NCBI GenBank assembly: GCA_016714025.1
Contig: JADJOB010000001.1
Span: 682,001 to 746,000, forward strand
Source: Saprospiraceae bacterium
GTDB lineage: Bacteria > Bacteroidota > Bacteroidia > Chitinophagales > Saprospiraceae
Direction: 5' to 3'
Length of the DNA: 64,000 nt
Positions 53,338 through 60,344 of this stretch are shown here, one piece after another (position 1 is the stretch's first letter; each line of letters starts with the position of its first letter). The position numbers and the translations under genes are program-made. The notes beneath the pieces were generated by a model. The model saw only the letters and a list, made by a program, of their open reading frames with translations, did no database searches and was not told where the DNA came from.

Positions 53338-56202
53338 TTAATTTATTGCAGGAATAATAACAGTAAAAAAAGAATCATCCTGAGAAACACTGATGGATTT
53401 TTCAGTTAAAAGTTGATAACGAATCCGAATACTTTCTAATCCAAATCCGGTGGAATCCTGCATCAGTTTCTTTCGGTTTAAAGTATTTTTAAATAAAATG
53501 CGTTGTTGGTTAATATCAACAAAAATATTCATCGGCTTGAATTTACTAAAATCATTGTGTTTAATCGCATTCTCCAATAAAAGTTGCAAAGTTAGCGGCG
53601 CAATTTTGAAATTGAAATCCTCACCACTTAAGTTTAAATAAATATTCTCCGAAAATCTCAATTTTAGCAAATCGAAATAATTTTTTAATAATTTTATTTC
53701 CTCCCGCAACTCAATCAAAGGTTGATCCCGGTAAAACAGCATATTTCTAAAATAATCCGATAATTTATCAGTAAATTCTACAGCCTTTGAAGGGTTTTCC
53801 TCAATAAGGGCAATCAACGAATTAAAACTATTAAATAAAAAATGTGGATTTACCTGATTTTTTAATAGTTCAAACTCCAATTCGGCTGTTTTACGTTTCG
53901 TTTCTTCTGCCTTTATCCGTTGTTTTTCTCTAAAATGCAACACATATCTAAAACAGGCAACTAAAACCGTAGTTGTTAGTAAAAGGAACCACCAACGTTT
54001 CCAAAATGGAGGTTGGATTAAGAATGAATATTGAATTTGACTGTTGCATATAAAACTTTTATCTGTACTTGCCTGAACAATCAATCTGTACGACCCAGGG
54101 TTCAAATTCGAATAACTTACTTTGCCTTCTTTCGCATAATGCCATGTTTTCTCATGGCCTTCCATAATATACTTATACTGAAGATGATCTGTTGCTAAAT
54201 AATGAATTGCTGCAAATTCAAATGAAAATTGGTTTTGACCTGATTCAAATCGTCGGTTTTGATTTATTGAAACACTTTTCTCAAACTGTTGAATTTTTTT
54301 GAATGAAAGCTGTGGAGGTAAGATCGTGTTTACAATTTCAGGTGAAATCCGATAGATTTTATTTTGACAAGCAATCCAGACAATTCCCTTAGGGTCTTGG
54401 TACATGGCATTGACCGATGGCCTCATATCTGATAGTCCTAATTCTTCATCTAAAGTCAAGCTATATTCTGAATTCAAATTTATCAATGTAATGTAACCTA
54501 TACTTGCAGCCAACAAAACCGAATCGTTTAATAAACAATTACTTTCAAAGCCACCGTATCTCAAATCAGAATGTAACCAATGAATCGTATCAACACCAAG
54601 ATTTATAATACCAATGCCCTTTTTAGGAGCATTTACAACCATTCGATTCTTTCGAAAATGTTCGATACTTAAAATGCTGGTAGATTTTAATTCGGAAATA
54701 AGTGGTTTAAATTTGTTGCTGCCGGATTCGAGATAAGAAATTCCATAACCGTCTGAAGCAACATATAAATTATCAGAAGGATCTGAAACAATTTGATATA
54801 TAAAATTTGTCGGCAAACTTTGAGATTGTGTGTACACCTGCATCTCCGTGCTTAAATTCCGCGAATCCGGCCTCTTATTAGGCAATCTTACGATTCCTCC
54901 AAGAGTACTGATCCAAATATACCGATCGTTTCCTGTAATTTGTAGTAAGTTATTATCAGGTAATCCCTGCTTCTTAGTTAATGAAATTTGTTGGCCACTT
55001 TGATAATTATAATAGATTAAGCCTTTTCCATAACTCGCAAGCCAAATCCATGGAGCTTCTGTTGATGGAAAAATAGAATTCAAATTATAATCTATTAAGG
55101 ATTTCTTGTGAATTTTGCCCGTATACATATCTATGTCATACAAACCTTTGGTAGTCCCCGTGAGTAGAACCTGACGTGTGGTGTCTAAATACAAACACTG
55201 CACATTCATGTTTGGTAAGTCATATTGCAACACCGGCGTATATAAAGAAAATAGACCTTTTGACTTGTGTAAAATCCAAACATTATTCATCCTGTCAATT
55301 ATCATGGATTCCGCGGATTCGAAATCGATACCAGGATCCTTACATTCAGTTAAAACTCCATCGGATAACCCAAAAACATAAGATTTATCGGTTAAAAAGA
55401 AAATCAGTTTGTCTTGATTTGAAATTTTAAGGATGGATCTTTTATTCCATTCCGGCCATAAATTGCGAATCCTGTTTTCTTCTGGATTCCATACCAATGG
55501 CCCTTTTGACAGACTATTGATAAGATAGGAATCATTTGAATTTACAATGTTTTGAAAAATATCTTCCTGAGGCAAGCCAGGAATATTTACCTGGGTACAT
55601 TTTTTCTGATTCGCCTGAATTTCCAAATGATAAAGGCCCCGGTCACTTGCTACCATCACACCATTGGCGATTGAGCTCACCATATCATTAATATTCAAAT
55701 CCTTTAGACCATCTTCTATTCCAAAATGTGCCCATTCCTTTTGATTAAACACATATACACCTTCGCCTTTTGTTGCAATCCATGTATTATTAAATTGATC
55801 AATAACTAGTTTCGAGATGGCTACCTTTATTGGAAAATTTTTAGCTTGCCATTCTGAAAATTCACGGTCATTAATCATGTAAATGATCCCATCATAACTG
55901 GCCAATAACAACACCCCATCTGATACTTCTGCCATGGCACTGATGCGATGTTCAGCAATTACTTCAGAATGTTGAATAAACCACTCATTGATTCCATCAT
56001 ACATGATAATCCCATCTGAAGTGGCAATATAAAACCAACCCTTTTGATCTTGATACATGTTTTGATAGCTGGTACGAGCTGTCAGGGTTTGAAAAGGATG
56101 TTTAACCAGAATAGATTGTAAACCGTTTTGAGAAAATAGTGTATGGCACCAAAACAGGCACAATATCAAAGTCCATTTATTTGCTAAACCGACCTTTAAC
56201 AT
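53338..56202 (-). CDS. Propeller sensor histidine kinase (Reg_prop/Y_Y_Y/LytS-type)
   Basis: The 954-residue protein has a signal peptide (about 1-25), a two-component-regulator beta-propeller of up to 14 blades (about 40-630; blades such as DQKGWFYIATSDG, DQFNNTWIATKGEG and NDRYIWISTLGG), a Y_Y_Y immunoglobulin-like domain (about 640-730), one membrane helix (about 734-756) and a LytS-type kinase: phosphoacceptor H in NPHFLFN (about 784) and N-box LLLENAIKHN, G-box GFGLESIRIR. There is no separate receiver or HTH, so the response regulator downstream is the output. Its start overlaps the upstream YceI gene by 26 bases. Confidence 0.94.
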   Translation of the reverse strand: MLKVGLANKWTLILCLFWCHTLFSQNGLQSILVKHPFQTLTARTSYQNMYQDQKGWFYIATSDGIIMYDGINEWFIQHSEVIAEHRISAMAEVSDGVLLLASYDGIIYMINDREFSEWQAKNFPIKVAISKLVIDQFNNTWIATKGEGVYVFNQKEWAHFGIEDGLKDLNINDMVSSIANGVMVASDRGLYHLEIQANQKKCTQVNIPGLPQEDIFQNIVNSNDSYLINSLSKGPLVWNPEENRIRNLWPEWNKRSILKISNQDKLIFFLTDKSYVFGLSDGVLTECKDPGIDFESAESMIIDRMNNVWILHKSKGLFSLYTPVLQYDLPNMNVQCLYLDTTRQVLLTGTTKGLYDIDMYTGKIHKKSLIDYNLNSIFPSTEAPWIWLASYGKGLIYYNYQSGQQISLTKKQGLPDNNLLQITGNDRYIWISTLGGIVRLPNKRPDSRNLSTEMQVYTQSQSLPTNFIYQIVSDPSDNLYVASDGYGISYLESGSNKFKPLISELKSTSILSIEHFRKNRMVVNAPKKGIGIINLGVDTIHWLHSDLRYGGFESNCLLNDSVLLAASIGYITLINLNSEYSLTLDEELGLSDMRPSVNAMYQDPKGIVWIACQNKIYRISPEIVNTILPPQLSFKKIQQFEKSVSINQNRRFESGQNQFSFEFAAIHYLATDHLQYKYIMEGHEKTWHYAKEGKVSYSNLNPGSYRLIVQASTDKSFICNSQIQYSFLIQPPFWKRWWFLLLTTTVLVACFRYVLHFREKQRIKAEETKRKTAELEFELLKNQVNPHFLFNSFNSLIALIEENPSKAVEFTDKLSDYFRNMLFYRDQPLIELREEIKLLKNYFDLLKLRFSENIYLNLSGEDFNFKIAPLTLQLLLENAIKHNDFSKFKPMNIFVDINQQRILFKNTLNRKKLMQDSTGFGLESIRIRYQLLTEKSISVSQDDSFFTVIIPAIN

Positions 56203-56731
56203 GAACTTTGATTTCGTTTGATAATTTTTGATGTACGATTCTTGGTACGCTTATTTTAAAATCCTCCAGACTAATAAAAAATTCAGAATCGAAATTCAAG
56301 ATTCCGTTTTTTCGGAATATCCGAACTGTAAGAATTCGTTCTTGAATTGTGCCATGAATATCAAAATTGCCTTTTACCCGAATGATTTCATCTTCAACAA
56401 CATCATAATTTACCTGATCAATAATTTTGCCATAAAATTTAGCCTGAGGATATAAACCGGACTCCATATAATTTTCATTAAAATGAATTTTCTGAAGGGG
56501 ATTATTAAAACCATCAAATGAATTAATATCCACAACAAAAGCAAAACTATTTTCATGTAAATTAATTAAACCATGCAACTTATCTGAAATGGCTTTGATT
56601 TCCTCCTGGGGTGCTTTACTGTAAAAATCTATTTTACCGCGAAGTTTAATATTTTGTCCTAATACATTCTGACTCGACAAAACAATGAAAAGTGAATTAA
56701 TAAAAAGTAGAAAAATAAATTTGTAATTCAT
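56177..56731 (-). CDS. YceI-family protein upstream of the kinase
   Basis: The 184-residue protein has a signal peptide (about 1-25, ending NVLG) and a YceI domain with KIDFYSKAPQEEIKA, HFNENYMESGLYPQAKFYGK and FKISVPRIVHQKLSNEI. It is a paralogue of the protein at 50368-50919. Its gene overlaps the kinase gene by 26 bases, so the two are co-translated. I infer that it binds a lipid or quinone and presents information to the kinase; this has not been shown. Confidence 0.9.
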   Translation of the reverse strand: MNYKFIFLLFINSLFIVLSSQNVLGQNIKLRGKIDFYSKAPQEEIKAISDKLHGLINLHENSFAFVVDINSFDGFNNPLQKIHFNENYMESGLYPQAKFYGKIIDQVNYDVVEDEIIRVKGNFDIHGTIQERILTVRIFRKNGILNFDSEFFISLEDFKISVPRIVHQKLSNEIKVHVKGRFSK

Positions 56732-56812
56732 AAAGTCTTAAAATCAAAAAAACAAAATACCAGAGTACGTTTTAATAAATTCAATTTCATGGTAGGATTA
56801 TCAACATCCAAT

Positions 56813-57988
56813 TTAGGAAATTGATTCAATAACTGCAGCAATTCCCTGACCACCCCCGACACATGCTGTTACGATTCCATACTTTTGATTTCGCAACTCC
56901 AATTCATTTAAAATTGTCATGGTCAGTCTGGTTCCACTGCAACCCAATGGATGACCCAATGCAATGGCTCCTCCATTCACATTGACCAGATCCGGATTTA
57001 AGCCTGCTTCTTGAATTACTGCCAAAGCTTGTGCTGCAAATGCTTCATTTAGTTCAATTAATTGAATGTCTTGTAGATTCATAGTAGCCTGTTGCAATGC
57101 TTTGGGAATGGCAGCACAGGGACCAATACCCATGTGAATCGGTTCAACACCGGCAACCGAACAAGAAACGAGTCTTCCTAAAGGCTTGAGGCCGGTTTGT
57201 TTTAACATCGATTCACTCATGATCAGTGTAAATGCTGCTCCATCGGTAGTTTGTGAAGCGTTGCCCGCAGTAACGGACCCGTTTAATGCAAATGCAGGCT
57301 TAAGTTCATGCAAAGCTTCCAGATTGGTATCTTTTCGAATGCCTTCATCATTGGCTATTTCTAAACTTCTCTCTACCCGAGTATTGTTTTCTACTGTAAC
57401 TTCTGTGATGGAAACTGGAGTAATTTCCCGCTTATAAAAACCATTTTCTTGAGCTTTCGCTGCCAGTTGATGCGAACGCAACGCAAATTGATCTTGAGCA
57501 TCCCGGCTAATTGTAAATTTTTTTGCAACTGCTTCTGCGGTTAGTCCCATCCCAACGATATAATCCGGATGCTCTTTCGCCAATTCATAGCTGGGCGCAA
57601 ATTTGTAACCTTCCATAGGTATCATGCTCATATTTTCTACGCCACCGGCAAGATAACAATGTCCCATACCCGCACGGATTTTTGCAGTTGCAATTGCTAT
57701 GGTTTCAAGACCTGATGCACAGTAGCGATTTACTGTCATTCCGGCAACATCTTTTCCCAAGGCTCTCATGGAAATTTGTCGTCCAATTTGTAATCCTTGT
57801 TCTCCTTCCGGATTGGCACAACCCACGATCACATCGTCTATCATTTTAGAATCCAGGGAAGGATACTTTTTAATCAACTCTTTAATTAGATAAACTGCTA
57901 AATCATCTGATCGTGTATAGCGAAAGCCTCCTTTTTTTGCTTTTGTAAAAGCAGAACGTGAGTAAGCGACAATATATGCATCCTGCAT
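56813..57988 (-). CDS. Thiolase (acetyl-CoA acyltransferase)
   Basis: The 391-residue protein has the nucleophilic C90 (NRYCASGLETIA), the catalytic His in GGAIALGHPLGCSG and the second Cys in TACVGGGQGIA. It should cleave or join acyl-CoA and acetyl-CoA. The position alone does not say whether it serves beta-oxidation (FadA) or acetoacetyl-CoA formation (AtoB). It is read in the same direction as the NuoF-like gene; a heptamer array lies between them. Confidence 0.95.
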   Translation of the reverse strand: MQDAYIVAYSRSAFTKAKKGGFRYTRSDDLAVYLIKELIKKYPSLDSKMIDDVIVGCANPEGEQGLQIGRQISMRALGKDVAGMTVNRYCASGLETIAIATAKIRAGMGHCYLAGGVENMSMIPMEGYKFAPSYELAKEHPDYIVGMGLTAEAVAKKFTISRDAQDQFALRSHQLAAKAQENGFYKREITPVSITEVTVENNTRVERSLEIANDEGIRKDTNLEALHELKPAFALNGSVTAGNASQTTDGAAFTLIMSESMLKQTGLKPLGRLVSCSVAGVEPIHMGIGPCAAIPKALQQATMNLQDIQLIELNEAFAAQALAVIQEAGLNPDLVNVNGGAIALGHPLGCSGTRLTMTILNELELRNQKYGIVTACVGGGQGIAAVIESIS

Positions 57989-58000
57989 AGAATCAAATTT

Positions 58001-58080
58001 TTAGTTGATAGGTGTTAGTTGATAGTTGATAGTTGTTAGTTGATAGTTGATGGTTGATAGTTGTTAGTTGATAGTTGATT
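58001..58080 (-). repeat. TCAACTA heptamer array between thiolase and NuoE-F genes
   Basis: Eighty bases consist of the unit TAGTTGA (TCAACTA on the reverse strand) and variants such as TAGTTGT and TGGTTGA. The array is 12 bases before the thiolase start and 28 after the stop of the NuoE-NuoF fusion gene. Confidence 0.9.
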
Positions 58081-58107
58081 TTGCATGTTGATGTTTGAAT
58101 TATTGAA

Positions 58108-59772
58108 TCAAACATTCGATTCTGAAAAATAGGATTTAAGTTCATCATAAAAATAATCCAGTGCATTGTAAACGGGCAATGGAATCCCTCCCCCTAAAGC
58201 ACAAAGCGAACCACGTTTCATCGTATCTAACAAATCACGCAATAATTCCAAATCAATTTTATAATCAGAATCTTTTTGTGCTTTTTGTAATAATTCTTTA
58301 CCACGTGTGGAGCCTATTCTACATGGAAAACACTTTCCACAACTTTCATGGGCTGTAAAGGCGAATAAATGTTCGAGATAACTGATCATGGAAAAACTAT
58401 CCGGCACCGAAACCATGGATGCATGTCCTAACATAAATCCATTTTGTGCAAATGATTCAAAATCTACAGTCAATACATCTACTTTATGAATTGGGACCAG
58501 TCCACCCAATGGTCCGCCAATATGCAGTGCTTTTACTTTTGAATGAAAGCCTCCACCTAATTGATAAACCACTTCATTTAAGGGAGTGCCCATATCAACC
58601 TCATAAATACCTGGTTTGTTAAAAAAACTATCGAGTGACATCAGCTTGGTTCCGCTGGATTTTGCAGTTCCAATGGATGCAAATTGTTTACCTCCGTTTG
58701 TTGTGATAAAATAAAGGTTGGCAAGTGTTTCTACATTATTGACGATAGTTGGTTGACGAAATAAACCTTCGAAAACAGGAAATGGCGGTCGCACTCGTAC
58801 TTCCGGTCTTTGGCCTTCTATGGATGAAAGCAGAGCCGTTTCTTCTCCACAAATGTAGGCACCCTGGGCTTTGATCACTTTAAATTCAAATTGAAATGAA
58901 CTGCCCAAAATACGATCACCTGTCAAGCCAGCATTGCGAAATTCTTCTACAGCTTCGTTGATTCGGTCTACTGATTCCGGGTATTCTGCCCGTATATAAA
59001 CAACGCCTCTGGATGCACCGGCAACATATCCTGCAATCAACATTCCTATTAATAGAAGATAGGGTTGATGTTCTAAAATATATCGATCCGAATAGGAACC
59101 TGGATCTCCTTCATCTGCATTGCAAACAATAAATTTTTGTTTTCCATTGACTTTAGAACAGGTATCCAATTTTATCCCAATGGGAAAGCCTGCACCTCCT
59201 CTTCCTCTCAATCCTGATAATTTAATTTCTTGTAAAACAGTATCCGGATGGGTTTGAAATACTTTAGCGAGGTCCATTTTAATTTGATCAATGGAAGGTG
59301 GTTCGCCGGTTAAGATTTGATGCCCTTTGTGTTTGACATGATAGCGATCCCGAATCCGTTTCGAACTTTTTTTGATTTGCTCTAATTCATCGATTGCATT
59401 CCCTGAATAATTCGCGCCATCAAAATTAAAAGCTGCATTTTCATGACAGCGACCCAGGCAACACATTTCTCCAATTTCAGATTTCTCGAAATGGCCTGAA
59501 ATTTTATCGATGAGCTCATTTTGTGTTCCGGCTGTCAGACATGCTGACCCATTGCAAACATAAATTTTTTTACCGCGATTACTTTCTTTGGTAAAATCAT
59601 AAAAACTTGCAGTTCCAAAAATACTTGAGGTACCCATCAGGTATTCCTCTGCCAGTTTTGCTATTTCTTCTTTTGAAAGGGGGCCCAATTGCTCAGAATG
59701 ATTGCCGATGTTTTCAAACAGATTATTCTGGAGTCCCTGTCTTCCCGATAAATGGCTTAAATTTTTTGACAT
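58108..59772 (-). CDS. NuoE-NuoF fusion, NAD(P)-linked flavoprotein subunit
   Basis: The 554-residue protein joins a thioredoxin-like [2Fe-2S] domain (C73-x4-C78 and C105-x3-C109) to a NuoF-like domain with the FMN loop GLRGRGGAGFPIGIK, NADH loop GAYICGEETALLSSIEG and the [4Fe-4S] motif ESCGKCFPCRIG plus a Cys in SLCALGGG. This fusion is known in the beta subunit of NAD-dependent formate dehydrogenase (FdsB) and in hydrogenase diaphorases. No formate dehydrogenase alpha subunit, hydrogenase or other complex I gene is nearby, so the partner must be elsewhere. Confidence 0.9.
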   Translation of the reverse strand: MSKNLSHLSGRQGLQNNLFENIGNHSEQLGPLSKEEIAKLAEEYLMGTSSIFGTASFYDFTKESNRGKKIYVCNGSACLTAGTQNELIDKISGHFEKSEIGEMCCLGRCHENAAFNFDGANYSGNAIDELEQIKKSSKRIRDRYHVKHKGHQILTGEPPSIDQIKMDLAKVFQTHPDTVLQEIKLSGLRGRGGAGFPIGIKLDTCSKVNGKQKFIVCNADEGDPGSYSDRYILEHQPYLLLIGMLIAGYVAGASRGVVYIRAEYPESVDRINEAVEEFRNAGLTGDRILGSSFQFEFKVIKAQGAYICGEETALLSSIEGQRPEVRVRPPFPVFEGLFRQPTIVNNVETLANLYFITTNGGKQFASIGTAKSSGTKLMSLDSFFNKPGIYEVDMGTPLNEVVYQLGGGFHSKVKALHIGGPLGGLVPIHKVDVLTVDFESFAQNGFMLGHASMVSVPDSFSMISYLEHLFAFTAHESCGKCFPCRIGSTRGKELLQKAQKDSDYKIDLELLRDLLDTMKRGSLCALGGGIPLPVYNALDYFYDELKSYFSESNV

Positions 59773-59963
59773 ACAAATGCAGTATCTGGTGTTTGAATTG
59801 TGAAATTAAGCATTCCCGGACTATTTTTATAATCAATATATTTAATTGTTTATCTGTATATTATGTATATAGTAATTATTTATATAATAATTATTAACAA
59901 ATTGAAAGCACAATTCTTACCTTGGAATGTAAAACCTATTCTAAACCTTCAAAACAAACGAAC

Positions 59964-60236
59964 ATGGACTTAACTTCAATTTTAATCAACACAGTAGCTG
60001 GTGCTGGCGGTGGCTGGCTGGGCAATATGCTTAAGAAAAACGGCCTGGGTATGATTGGTAACCTTATAGCAGGTGGAGCAGGAGGTAATGTGTTACCTAT
60101 GATTACGACCGCCCTGGGACTTTTTGCAAACAGTGCAGGCGAAGGTGGTGGAATCAATATTATAAATATCATCATCGCCCTTTTAGGTGGATCAGCAGGT
60201 TCATTATTAGGTGGCCTATTTAAAAAAGCAGCTTAA
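59964..60236 (+). CDS. Glycine-zipper hydrophobic peptide
   Basis: The ATG at 59964 gives a 90-residue protein with two hydrophobic stretches full of GxxxG (about 10-45 and 62-85; GAGGGWLG, IAGGAGGNV, LGGSAGSLLGGLF), ending KKAA. It resembles glycine-zipper membrane peptides and some bacteriocin-like peptides but has no leader with a GG cleavage site. A strong terminator follows. Function unknown; membrane-associated assembly or pore-like behaviour is only inference. Confidence 0.65.
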   Translation: MDLTSILINTVAGAGGGWLGNMLKKNGLGMIGNLIAGGAGGNVLPMITTALGLFANSAGEGGGINIINIIIALLGGSAGSLLGGLFKKAA

Positions 60237-60253
60237 AAACAAACACTTCTTTT

Positions 60254-60284
60254 AGCCACTTTGGGAAACCAAGGTGGCTTTTTT
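60254..60284 (+). terminator. Intrinsic terminator after the glycine-zipper gene
   Basis: AGCCACTTTGG (60254-60264) pairs with CCAAGGTGGCT (60269-60279) through 11 pairs with one G-U, closed by a GAAA tetraloop, and six T follow. It lies 18 bases after the stop codon. Confidence 0.92.
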
Positions 60285-60344
60285 ATTTAGAAGAAAAACC
60301 AACCGGATTATAAAATAATAAAATCAATATTTGCTTGAAGTTCA

